Shown here in pieces: positions 17,616-28,709 of a stretch of DNA of 64,000 bases (positions are counted from its first letter, which is position 1; each line of letters opens with the position of its first letter). The stretch comes from RHKX01 sp041393495. GTDB taxonomy: Bacteria; Actinomycetota; Thermoleophilia; Solirubrobacterales; 70-9. The translations under genes were made by a program, and so were the position numbers. Below the pieces are notes generated by a model. That model saw nothing but the letters and a program-made list of their open reading frames with translations. It was not told the origin of the DNA and did not search any database. Location: contig JAWKKA010000002.1 of the NCBI GenBank assembly GCA_041393495.1, positions 62,001 through 126,000 of the forward strand. The letters run 5' to 3'.

Positions 17616-18794
17616 ATGCGGCAAACGGGCCTCGAGGGCGGCGAAGCGGCGACCGGGCTGACCCTCGGCGCCGTCGACGTGCTCCCCGAGGGGGAGCTGG
17701 AGCGCCGCCTCGCGGAGGGGCGGTCCCTTCGCGTCAAGCTCGGCATCGACCCGACCGCGCCCGACATCCACCTCGGACACGTCGTCGTGCTCGAGAAGCT
17801 CCGTCAGTTCCAGGCCGCGGGCCACGTCGCGGTGCTGATCATCGGCGACTACACCGCCCGGGTCGGGGACCCGAGCGGGCGCTCGGCCCTGCGGCCCCTG
17901 CTGTCGCTCGAGGAGATCGAGACGAACACCCGGACGTTTCAGGAGCAGGCCTTCAAGATCCTCGACCCGGACCGCACCGAGGTCCGGCGCAACAGCGAGT
18001 GGCTCGAGATGACGAGCGCCGAGCTGTTCGCGTTGGTCCGCAGGTTCACGGTTGCGCGACTCCTCGAACGCGATGACTTCACGAAGCGGATGGCGGCCGC
18101 CGAGCCGATCTCGCTGCTCGAGCTGCTCTACCCGGTGCTGCAGGGCTACGACTCGGTCGCCGTTGCCGCCGACCTCGAGATCGGTGGCACCGAGCAGCGC
18201 TTCAACCTGCTGTTCGGCCGTGACGTCCAGAGCTCCTACGGCAGGCCCCCGCAGGTGATCATGACCCTGCCGATCCTGCCCGGCACCGACGGCGTCCGGA
18301 AGATGAGCAAGTCGCTCGGTAATTACGTGGGGGTCACCGAGTCGGCCGACGAGATCTTCGGCAAGCTGATGAGCGTTCCCGATGACGCGATGCCGCTCTA
18401 CTGGGAGCTCCTGCTCGGCGAGCACCTCGACGAGTCGCGCCACCCGAACGACGCCAAGCGCGACCTCGCGCGTCGGATCTGCGACCGCTTCGCCGGGACG
18501 GGGAGCGGCGGCGCTGCCGAGGCCCGCTTCAACGTGATCCACCAGGACCGCGAGATTCCGGCCGACGTGCCCGTCCACCGGATTCCCGGCGGCGGGGAGG
18601 TGCACCTGCCGGCCCTGCTGCGCGAGGCATTCGGCGTCAGCGGCAGCGAGGCGCGTCGCCTGCTCGCCCAGGGGGCGATCCGGATCGACGGGGAGCCGGT
18701 GCCGCCCGACCGTCTCGACGTGCCGGCCGGCGAGCTCGTCGACCGGGTGATCCAACTCGGCAGGCGGCGATTTGCGCGCGTCGTGGCGGCCTGA
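17616..18794 (+). CDS. tyrS: Tyrosyl-tRNA synthetase
   Basis: Class I aminoacyl-tRNA synthetase charging tRNA-Tyr; 392 residues. The HIGH-box variant HLGH lies in GIDPTAPDIHLGHVVV near residue 50, KMSKS is intact in GVRKMSKSLGNYVG near 230, and a C-terminal S4 RNA-binding domain covers the last 65 residues (GSEARRLLAQGAIRIDGEPV). The PTAPDIHLGH signature places it with the TyrZ-like branch rather than the classical TyrS branch. ATG 17616 is supported by a -10 box 8 nt upstream. It sits directly before the rRNA promoter. Confidence 0.94.
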   Translation: MRQTGLEGGEAATGLTLGAVDVLPEGELERRLAEGRSLRVKLGIDPTAPDIHLGHVVVLEKLRQFQAAGHVAVLIIGDYTARVGDPSGRSALRPLLSLEEIETNTRTFQEQAFKILDPDRTEVRRNSEWLEMTSAELFALVRRFTVARLLERDDFTKRMAAAEPISLLELLYPVLQGYDSVAVAADLEIGGTEQRFNLLFGRDVQSSYGRPPQVIMTLPILPGTDGVRKMSKSLGNYVGVTESADEIFGKLMSVPDDAMPLYWELLLGEHLDESRHPNDAKRDLARRICDRFAGTGSGGAAEARFNVIHQDREIPADVPVHRIPGGGEVHLPALLREAFGVSGSEARRLLAQGAIRIDGEPVPPDRLDVPAGELVDRVIQLGRRRFARVVAA

Positions 18795-18813
18795 GGGGGC
18801 GTCGTCGGACGGG

Positions 18814-18842
18814 TGGACAGGCCCGCGCGGGAGCGCTATACT
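18814..18842 (+). promoter_or_regulatory. rRNA operon promoter (TGGACA-17-TATACT)
   Basis: -35 TGGACA (18814-18819), exactly 17 nt, then -10 TATACT (18837-18842), 19 nt after the tyrS stop. The near-consensus elements and spacing suit a strong rRNA promoter. The start point would be near 18849, giving a leader of about 285 nt. Confidence 0.8.
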
Positions 18843-18848
18843 CCGCCG

Positions 18849-19134
18849 CCGCCTTGTAGGCAGCCGCCCGGTCCCCGGGAATCCCCCGGGCGCCCGGAGC
18901 GCGACGGTCCTTGAAAACTGAGCAGCGCATGCGTCACGGAGACCTCGTCTCCGGGATGCATCGAGTCCGACCCGGTTCGTCGCCAGCGGCGAGCCGGGCA
19001 TAACATGAACCTGTCATGTCGGTCGCCGCACGTGTAAGCGGGGGCCGGAAGCCAAAGGCATGACAACTCTCAGTAAGACAGAGGAGCCCCGTTCTGCCTG
19101 ACCCGCGACGGGGATTGAAACCCTCGAGTCACTT
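18849..19134 (+). other. rRNA leader with boxA-like motif and 16S processing stem
   Basis: No protein gene is visible. TTGAAAACTG at 18911-18920 resembles boxA, the antitermination site of rRNA leaders. Bases 18915-18928 (AAACTGAGCAGCGC) are perfectly complementary to 20798-20811 beyond the 16S 3' end and would form the RNase III stem closing the 16S precursor. A small hairpin ACATGA-ACCTG-TCATGT lies at about 19003-19019. Confidence 0.6.
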
Positions 19135-20667
<1,533 letters not shown>

Positions 20668-20947
20668 AGGGAGCTTCCAACGTCCCGGCCGTCTCGACGG
20701 TCGGGGCGAGGAGTCCGCCGGCACGGCCTCGCGCCGTCCGGCGTTCCCGAAACGTCGACCGGACTCGGTCGCTCGGGGACCTCGCGTCCCCGTCGAAGCG
20801 CTGCTCAGTTTCCAGGGACCGCGTGGCGGGAGTCCCCCGCCGGCCGTCCACAGCGACGCTTGAAAACTGCACAATGGCCAACATTGAAAGTAATGATGGG
20901 TAACAAGAACCTCATCGGCGCGCATGCAAACGCCGATGAGCTCACCA
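20668..20947 (+). other. 16S-23S spacer without tRNA genes
   Basis: 280 nt with no tRNA-Ile or tRNA-Ala. It holds the right arm of the 16S processing stem (20798-20811) and GCTTGAAAACTGCAC (20858-20872). The latter is perfectly complementary to 24692-24706 beyond the 23S 3' end and forms the 23S precursor stem. TTGAAAACTG recurs from the leader (boxA-like). Confidence 0.65.
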
Positions 20948-21477
20948 AATCAAGATATGAAGGGCACACGGTGGATGCCTTGGCATCAGGAGCCGAAGAA
21001 GGACGTGGACGGCTGCGATAAGCCGCGGTGAGGCGCTGAACAGCCTTTGACCCGCGGATCTCCGAATGGGAAAACCCAGCACCGGTAATGCGGTGCTACC
21101 CGGCGTTGAATCCATAGACGCACGGGAGGAAACCGGGAGAACTGAAACATCTAAGTATCCCGAGGAACGTAAATCAACCGAGACTCCCTAGTAGTGATGG
21201 CGAGCAGACGGGGACCAGCCCAAACCGGGTAGGTGAAAGCGGACACGCGTTGTCTGCCCGGGGTTGTAGGACTCGTGTCCGGGTCGTGTCGGCCCGGCGA
21301 CAGTTGCAGTTGGGCGCTAGCCGAAGTCGAGTGGAACCTCGCACCACGAGGGCAATCGTCCCGTAGGCGAAAGCGCACCAGCCTGTCGATCGAGCACCTG
21401 AGTAGGACCACTGCCGTGAAACGTGGTCTGAACCTGGGGACCACCCTCCAAGGCTAAGTACCCTGATGACCGATAGC

Positions 21478-21512
<35 letters not shown>

Positions 21513-22080
21513 TGATGGGGAGTGAAATAGTACCTGAAACCGCGTGCCTACAAGTGGTCGGAGCACCTTCGGGTGTGACGGCGTACTTTTGCATAACGGG
21601 CCGGCGAGTTACTCCTGCGCGGCAAGGTTGAGCGATGAGCGGAGCCGCAGCGAAAGCGAGTCTGAACAGGGCGTTCAGTCGCGCGGGGTGGGCCCGAAAC
21701 CGAGCGAGCTATCCATGGGCAGGCTCAGGAAGCGAGGGTAAGACCTCGTGGAGGAGCCGAACCGACCTACGTTGAAAAGTGGGCGGATGACCTGTGGATC
21801 GGAGTGAAAGGCTAAACAAGCTCGGAGATATCTGGTTCTCTTTCGAAATATATTTAGGTATAGCCTCGAGTATGTGCGTTTTGGCCGTAGAGCACTGTTT
21901 GGCTTAGGGGCCCTACCAGGTTACCGACGTCAGGCAAACTCCGAAGACCATCGTACCAGCTCGGGAGTCAGTGTGTGCGGGATAAACTCCATACGCGAGA
22001 GGGAAACAGCCCAGATCACCAGCTAAGGACCCAAAGTACTGGCTAAGTGGACAACGATGTCCGAATGCACAGACAACCAA

Positions 22081-22121
<41 letters not shown>

Positions 22122-22924
22122 CAGCTCACTGGTCAAGTTCGGGCGCGGAGAATGTAACGGGGCTCAAGCCAGTCTCCGAAGCTGTGAGTTCGCAGGACCT
22201 GCGGGTCCCGCGAGCGGTAGAAGAGCGTTCCCAGCGCTGCGAAGCGGGCGCGAAAGCGATCCGTGGAGGGCTGGGAAGTGAGAATGCCGGCATAAGTAGC
22301 GCAAGAGAGTGAGAATCTCTCCACCGATAGTCCGAGGTTTCCTGAGTAAAGTTCGTCTGCTCAGGTTGAGTCGGGACCTAAGGCGAGGCCGAAGGCGTAG
22401 TCGATGGCCAACGGGTTGATATTCCCGTACCACGTCGCAACCGCTATGACCAATGGGGTGACGGGGAAGGCTAAGGGAACCAGGCGATGGTCGTCCTGGG
22501 GCAAGCATGTAGTCAGTCGCGATAGGCAAATCCGTCGCGGCGTTCACACGAGATGCGATGCCAGCTGGCTTGACCGCCGGCAAGTCCCTGAAGCCATGCC
22601 CCCTGGAAAAACCTCTAGGCAGGTTGCTCGTGCCCGTACCCGAACCGACACAGGTGGACTACTAGAGAATAGTAAGGTGAGCGAGATAACCCTCGTTAAG
22701 GAACTCGGCAAATCGTCCCGTAACTTCGGGAGAAGGGACGCCTCAATAGGGTGAAGCCACTTGCTGGCGGAGCCCGAGGAGGCCGCAGTGACTAGGTCCA
22801 ACCGACTGTTTACCAAAAACACAGGCCTCTGCTAAGTCGCAAGACGATGTATAGGGGCTGACGCCTGCCCGGTGCCGGAAGGTTACGCGGAGCGGTTAGC
22901 ACTTCGGTGCGAAGCTGTGAAGCT

Positions 22925-23745
<821 letters not shown>

Positions 23746-23822
23746 CAACGAGTTGGACGCTGTCTCAACGAGGGGCTCGGTGAAATTAAAGTCTCGGTGA
23801 AGATGCCGAGTACCCGTGGCTA

Positions 23823-23858
<36 letters not shown>

Positions 23859-24000
23859 TATTGGGTCTGGGATTTCTCGCTCAGGATAGGTGGGAGGCTT
23901 CGACCCGGTGGCTTCGGCCGCCGGTGAGCCGCCCTTGAGATACCACCCTTGGTGTTCTGGGCTTCTAACACATCGCCGTGATCCGGGATGTGAACAGTGT

Positions 24001-24033
<33 letters not shown>

Positions 24034-24034
24034 A

Positions 24035-24069
<35 letters not shown>

Positions 24070-24257
24070 ACGGTCGGAAATCGTGCGAAGAGTGTAAACG
24101 CAACAAGGAGCTTGACTGCGAGACCGACGGGTCGAGCAGGAACGAAAGTTGGGGTTAGTGATCCGGCAGTAGCAAGTGGAAGTGCTGTCGCTCAACGGAT
24201 AAAAGCTACCCTGGGGATAACAGGCTTATCACTCCCAAGAGTTCACATCGACGGAGT

Positions 24258-24385
<128 letters not shown>

Positions 24386-24765
24386 TGCCATGGGCGTTGG
24401 AGAATTGAGAGGAGTCATCCTTAGTACGAGAGGACCGGGATGAACGGGCCGCTGGTGTACCTGTTGTCCTGCCAAGGGCACCGCAGGTTAGCTACGCCCG
24501 GATCGGATAACCGCTGAAGGCATCTAAGCGGGAAGCCGACCTCGAGATTAGTTCTCCCATTCCAGCAAGGAAGTAAGACCCCTGATAGACCATCAGGTTG
24601 ATAGGCCGCCTGTGTAAGCGCAGCAATGCGCGCAGCAGAGCGGTACTAATGGGTCGAGGTCTTGACGTTTTCTTGTTCCCGCTTGGCCTGCGTGCAGTTT
24701 TCAAGCCTCGCCGGATGGCGGAGCGACGTCGCCGCTCGGCGCGTCGCTCCCGCGGGCCCTCCCGA

Positions 24766-24883
24766 TTTCGGTGGCTACAGCGAGGGGGATACACCTCTTC
24801 CCATTCCGAACAGAGCCGTTAAGCCCCTCAGCGCCGATGGTACTTGGCGGGAAACCGCCTGGGAGAGTAGGTCGCCGCCGGTC
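24766..24883 (+). rRNA. rrf: 5S ribosomal RNA
   Basis: About 118 nt. CCATTCCGAACAGAGCCGTTAAGCCC and GCGCCGATGGTACTTGG are the loop B/C and loop E signatures; GGGAGAGTAGGTCGCCGCC closes it. Terminal helix 24769-24775 pairs with 24874-24880. Ends plus or minus 3 nt. Confidence 0.93.
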
Positions 24884-24896
24884 CTTCATCGAGCAA

Positions 24897-24925
24897 CGAA
24901 GCCGCCCCGCGGGGCGGCTTTTTCG
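24897..24925 (+). terminator. Intrinsic terminator of the rRNA operon
   Basis: GCCGCCCCGCGGGGCGGC (24901-24918) is a perfect 9-bp self-complementary stem followed by TTTTT, 17 nt after 5S. Confidence 0.88.
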
Positions 24926-25001
24926 TGCCCGGCGGGCGGCGCGATCGCGGCCGATCGCGATCGTGGCCCGTGTCGCCCGATCGGGCCCGTGGACGGAGCG
25001 C

Positions 25002-25559
25002 TCAGGGGAGCAGTTGTTCGAGTGGCGGCAGCCCGCCCGCGTCGCCGATTCCCGGGATTCGGAGGTCCGTCAGGTCCCCGAGCTCGCGAATCAGGCCCTG
25101 CACGGAGTCGTCATCGGAGAGAGACCGAAGGGCATCGATCGCCGGGCCGACCGGTGCGTAGCGCGCCACCTGGCGCAGGATCGCCTCCTCGAGGCCGTCG
25201 ATCCGCCCGGCCGCCGCCGCGTCGTCGACCGCGCGCTCGAGGCCGGCGCGAACCGCGTCGTCGACGGCCTCGGAGTCGATGTCGTGGGCGGCGGCGAACT
25301 CGTCGGTCGCCCCCGGGTCGGCGAGGGCGATCGCCAGCTCCTCGCGGCTGACGTGAAGCTCGCAGGCGGCGCCGTCGAGGGCGGAGAGCGCAATCCCCTC
25401 GAAGACCCCGCGCTCCTCGAGCAGCGCGAGGTCGCGGGTCTGGCAGGGGTCAGCGGTCGCAGCCGGGGTGTAGGAGCCGCCGCCGAACCCGACGTAGGCG
25501 GCGATCAGGCCGAGCGACGCGGCGAGCGCGATGAGCGGGGCCCGGCTGCGCTCACCCAC
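25002..25559 (-). CDS. Predicted exported protein, function unknown
   Basis: 185 residues. An N-terminal hydrophobic segment (about 8-27) follows MGERSRAP, giving a signal peptide or single anchor with the rest outside. The remainder is acidic and helical, with two Cys residues (DPCQTRD, AACELHVS) in the first half that may pair. I recognise no family. The GTG start overlaps the MFS transporter by 8 nt, so it is the second gene of that transcription unit. A 20-bp direct repeat (25548-25567 and 25580-25599) duplicates its start region. Confidence 0.65.
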   Translation of the reverse strand: MGERSRAPLIALAASLGLIAAYVGFGGGSYTPAATADPCQTRDLALLEERGVFEGIALSALDGAACELHVSREELAIALADPGATDEFAAAHDIDSEAVDDAVRAGLERAVDDAAAAGRIDGLEEAILRQVARYAPVGPAIDALRSLSDDDSVQGLIRELGDLTDLRIPGIGDAGGLPPLEQLLP

Positions 25560-25599
25560 GGGGCGCCTCCGGTGTCGCCGCGCTCACCCACGGGGCGCC
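25548..25599. repeat. 20-bp direct repeat (32-bp period) across a gene junction
   Basis: GCGCTCACCCACGGGGCGCC occurs at 25548-25567 and 25580-25599. It spans the 3' end of the MFS transporter gene and the start of the 185-residue gene; each copy carries the same GTGGGTGAGCGC start-like sequence on the minus strand. Confidence 0.7.
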
Positions 25600-26943
25600 A
25601 CCCGCACGCGCGCCGAGGCGGGCGATCGGGATCAGCGCCAGCGCCGCCAGCAGCGCCGCTGCGAGGAACGGCAGGCTGAAGGCGCTGGTCGCCGCCCGGG
25701 CGAGCTGGTCTTCGATGTCGGACTCGAGCTGCGCGTAGGCCGCCTCGTCCCCGGGCGCGGGCGTCACCTCGTCGAAGGCGGGGGCGATCGCGGGCAGGCG
25801 GCCGTCGGCGCTCTCGATCCGGCTGCCGAGGGCGGCGGCAAGGGAGACCTTGGTGTCGGCGGGAAGCGGGGCGTCGAGGAGCGCAGCCGTGGCGGCGTCG
25901 GTGGCCGCCTCCTGCTTGGCGGTCAGCTGGGCGGAGAGGAGCGGCGCGAGGACGAGGAGTCCGACGACGATCCCCGTGTGCCGGGCCGCGATCGTCGCCG
26001 CCGCGCGTGAGCCCTCCGGGTCGCGACCGCCGAGGGCGGCCAGGGTCAGGACCGGCAGGGCGAGAGCGAGGCCGATGCCGACCAGGACCTGCGGCTGCAG
26101 CGTCAGCGCCCACGAGGCGCCGGGGAGGACGCCGAGCGCGGCGAGGCCGCCGGCGACGGCGATCCCCCCGGCCAGCGCCGCCGAGGCCGGTGGACCGGCC
26201 CGACGCGCCAGCCAGCGGGCGGCAAGCGCCGCGAGCGGGATCGCCGAGACGGTGGCTGCGGCGGCGATCGGCGACAGGCCCCAGCCCTCCGTGAGGAGGA
26301 TGACGAGCAGGAACAGTGCTCCGGTCAATCCGGCTGAGAGCAGTCCGAGCCCGACCTCGGGACGGAGGTCGGGCAGGCCACCGGGCCCGGGCTCGGCCGG
26401 CGAGGGACGGATCGCCGTCGCGACCGGAATCAGCAGCAGGAGCGGGATCTGCAGCAGGAAGATCGACTGCCACTCGAGTAGCTGCGTCAAGAGGCCGCCG
26501 ACGGCCGGGCCGATCGCGATGCCGATCGTGCCGGCGCCGCCCCAGACCGGCGCCGCGGCCTGGTGTGTTCCGTGCAGGCGTGCCAGCAACTCGATCGCGC
26601 AGGCGACGGCGAGCGCGCCCCCGGCGGCCTGGACGACGCGGGCGCCGACCAGCGCCGCCGCGCTCTCAGAGGCCGCGCAGGCGATCGAGGCGGCGACGAA
26701 GACCGCGAGGCCGACCGACCAGCCGGAACGCGGCCGCGTGCGGGCGACCCGGACCGCCGGCACGATCAGCGCCGCCAGGGCGACGTTGAATGCCGTCAGC
26801 ACCCAGGAGACCCCGAAGACGGTCGCGTCGTACTCACGCAGGACGCTCGGGAGCGCCAGCGTCACGATCGAGGAGTCCGCGAGCACGACTCCGACGGTCA
26901 GGGCCAGGCTGAGCTCGGTCGCGCGCGTCTGCCGCGTCTCCAC
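25552..26943 (-). CDS. MFS transporter (DHA2, drug:H+ antiporter type)
   Basis: 463 residues, strongly hydrophobic, with about 13-14 predicted membrane spans. The first helix carries the DHA2 hallmark (LADSSIVTLALPSVLREYDA), typical of EmrB/QacA-like multidrug exporters. A large loop near the C-terminus (about 375-435, PADTKVSLAAALGSRIE) separates the last two spans, as in QacA. Start chosen at GTG 26943: reading further upstream would run antisense into the peptidase gene and add a non-hydrophobic tail. The start is 49 bp from the divergent M28 peptidase start. Substrate unknown. Confidence 0.85.
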   Translation of the reverse strand: METRQTRATELSLALTVGVVLADSSIVTLALPSVLREYDATVFGVSWVLTAFNVALAALIVPAVRVARTRPRSGWSVGLAVFVAASIACAASESAAALVGARVVQAAGGALAVACAIELLARLHGTHQAAAPVWGGAGTIGIAIGPAVGGLLTQLLEWQSIFLLQIPLLLLIPVATAIRPSPAEPGPGGLPDLRPEVGLGLLSAGLTGALFLLVILLTEGWGLSPIAAAATVSAIPLAALAARWLARRAGPPASAALAGGIAVAGGLAALGVLPGASWALTLQPQVLVGIGLALALPVLTLAALGGRDPEGSRAAATIAARHTGIVVGLLVLAPLLSAQLTAKQEAATDAATAALLDAPLPADTKVSLAAALGSRIESADGRLPAIAPAFDEVTPAPGDEAAYAQLESDIEDQLARAATSAFSLPFLAAALLAALALIPIARLGARAGGAPWVSAATPEAPRG

Positions 26944-26979
26944 TCCCGACAGGATCGCAGGGCGGCTGCCGGCAGCACA

Positions 26980-26985
26980 TAGGAT
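26980..26985 (+). promoter_or_regulatory. -10 hexamer TAGGAT of M28 peptidase (leaderless type)
   Basis: TAGGAT ends 7 nt before the GTG at 26993, so that GTG is the favoured start. Confidence 0.5.
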
Positions 26986-26992
26986 CCGGATC

Positions 26993-28168
26993 GTGCCGGC
27001 AGTCGCGATCACCTCCTCCGGGGACCTCGACTCGGCGATGGCGACCGTGGCCGAGCTTGCGGAGGAGATCGGGCCAAGGCGTCCGACCGGCGGCGCGGAG
27101 GCCGCTGCCGCGGCGGCACTGGTCCGCCGCCTCGAGGCGGCCGGCCTCGATGCCCGCACCGAGCCCTTCCGGGGCTACCCGACCTTCACGGCGCCCTTCG
27201 CGATCATCCTCGGCGCCGCGATCGCGCCGCTGCTGATCCGGGCTCCGCGCCGGCTCCCGCGCCTGGCAGCCGCCGGGCTGGCGGCCGCCGGGCTGATCAG
27301 CGAGGGCTCGCTGCGCCGGGCGCCCCTGACCCGGGCGCTGTCGCGGCGGCCGAGCCGCAACGTGGTCGCGACGATCGAGTCGGCTGGCGATGCGCGGCGG
27401 ACTCTCTGCCTGGTCGCCCACATGGACTCATCGCGGAGCGGTCTGATCTTCCATCCCCGCTTGGTCCGCTGGATGCCGGGCTGGATCGGGGCGAACGGAG
27501 CCCTCGTGCTGCTGGGGGCGCTGCTCGAGCCCTTCGCCGTCACACGGCCGGTGCGCGCCGCGCTCGTCGCGATCCGGATCCTGTTGCTCGGCAGCCTCGG
27601 GCTCCTCCTCGAGCGGGAGGCACGCGGCGTCGATGTCGCCGGGGCCAATGACAACGCCTCCGGCTGCGGGGTCGTCGTGGCGCTCGCGGCCCGGCTGCGG
27701 GCGCAACCGCTCGAGTCGACGCGGGTAGTGGTCCTGATCACCGGCTGCGAGGAGTCGGGGACGCTCGGCGCTCGCGCGTTTCGGGATTCGCACGACACCC
27801 GGGGCTGGCTGTTCGTCAACTTCGACAACGTCGGCGGGCCTGGCAGCGTCCGATTCCTGCGCCGCGAGGGCGTCATCGACAAGTGGGACGCCGACCCCGG
27901 CCTGATCGCCGCCGCCGCGAGCGTTGCAGCGGCACGGCCGGATCTGCGGATGGCGCCGGAGGATGCCCCGGCCGGCCTCACCTACGACACGAGCCCGATC
28001 CACGCGACTGGCGGCCGGGCGCTGACGATCAGCGTCCAGGACGGCTCGATCCCGGACCTGCACCGACCCACGGACGTCCTCGCGAACGTCGATCCCGACG
28101 GCGTCCGGCGCACGCTCGAGGCCGGCGCGGAGCTGATCGCCGCGATCGATCGCGGCGCCGCCGACTGA
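26993..28168 (+). CDS. M28 family zinc metallopeptidase, membrane-associated
   Basis: 391 residues. The M28 aminopeptidase metal ligands are readable: His in LVAHMDSS (about 145), Asp in GANDNASGCG (about 225), the Glu-Glu pair in TGCEESGTLG (about 255), Asp in NFDNVGG and the final His in DLHRPTD (about 360). Three hydrophobic stretches (about 70-92, 165-182, 190-208) interrupt the N-terminal half, an unusual feature suggesting a membrane-embedded insertion. No secretion signal is visible, so topology is unclear. GTG 26993 is supported by the TAGGAT box; ATG 27038 is the alternative. Confidence 0.82.
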   Translation: MPAVAITSSGDLDSAMATVAELAEEIGPRRPTGGAEAAAAAALVRRLEAAGLDARTEPFRGYPTFTAPFAIILGAAIAPLLIRAPRRLPRLAAAGLAAAGLISEGSLRRAPLTRALSRRPSRNVVATIESAGDARRTLCLVAHMDSSRSGLIFHPRLVRWMPGWIGANGALVLLGALLEPFAVTRPVRAALVAIRILLLGSLGLLLEREARGVDVAGANDNASGCGVVVALAARLRAQPLESTRVVVLITGCEESGTLGARAFRDSHDTRGWLFVNFDNVGGPGSVRFLRREGVIDKWDADPGLIAAAASVAAARPDLRMAPEDAPAGLTYDTSPIHATGGRALTISVQDGSIPDLHRPTDVLANVDPDGVRRTLEAGAELIAAIDRGAAD

Positions 28169-28259
28169 CGGGTCGCGCCTTCCGGTGGACCCGCGCCCCT
28201 GGGGCTCCCGGCGGGTCGCGCCCCCGGGCGGACCCTCGCCGCTGAGGGAAGCCTGCGGA

Positions 28260-28568
28260 TCAGTCGCGTGGGCGCGAGAGGCTGCGCCGGACCGGCCACT
28301 GCCAATCGCAGTCGGGGCGACGCGGCGTGCGGGGGGCCTCCCAAGCCTCCTGAAGCCAACTCTGGGCTCCGTCGTGGCTGCTCCCCCCGCAACCGGTCGC
28401 TCCGGTGCGTGGCTGCTCGCGACACTCGAGCCCGTACTGGCCGAGCGTCAGCAGGTCGATCGCCAGATCGATGCGGTCGGCAACCCTGTCGATCGCCGCG
28501 ACCCCGATCGCGCGGCCGGTCCGGTTCCGGCGCCCGGGTCGCTCGTGGATCTCGTTCGTGCTGTTCAC
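28260..28568 (-). CDS. Small orphan protein behind a LexA-like box
   Basis: 102 residues, family not recognised. An Ile/Leu/Ala-rich helical segment (about 20-48, AIDRVADRIDLAIDLLTLG) is followed by a tail with three Cys and four Trp residues (about 50-100). Coding is supported by its own regulatory set: -10 TATCTT (minus strand, 28581-28576) 7 nt before the GTG, and a near-SOS palindrome at 28596-28609. It lies 141 bp downstream of dnaE2 on the same strand. It may be a DNA-damage-induced small protein; that role is inference. Confidence 0.5.
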   Translation of the reverse strand: MNSTNEIHERPGRRNRTGRAIGVAAIDRVADRIDLAIDLLTLGQYGLECREQPRTGATGCGGSSHDGAQSWLQEAWEAPRTPRRPDCDWQWPVRRSLSRPRD

Positions 28569-28575
28569 GCGGGTG

Positions 28576-28609
28576 AAGATAGGAGCCGCCCCGGACGTAC
28601 AAGTGTTCG
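28576..28609 (-). promoter_or_regulatory. Promoter with LexA-like box for the 102-residue ORF
   Basis: Reading on the minus strand: CGAACACTTGTACG (28609-28596), one base off the CGAAC-N4-GTTCG LexA palindrome, then TATCTT (28581-28576), then the GTG at 28568 after 7 nt. The box lies where the -35 would be, consistent with repression. Confidence 0.5.
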
Positions 28610-28709
28610 TGCAAGGGAAGTTGCAGGACCGCGCCCGCGGCGGCCGGCAGGAGACGGCGGCCGCTGGCGGTCGGCAGGGACAGCGCCCGCGGCGCCCGGC
28701 CGGCGGGGA

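Noticed and set aside
20668..20947. tRNA-Ile/tRNA-Ala genes in the rRNA spacer
   Set aside because: No GGTTCGANTC-type T-loop or acceptor stem can be drawn; the spacer holds only processing stems.
25850..27037. N-terminal extension of the M28 peptidase frame over the MFS gene
   Set aside because: The frame is open but antisense to a convincing membrane transporter; the TAGGAT box and GTG 26993 give a better start.
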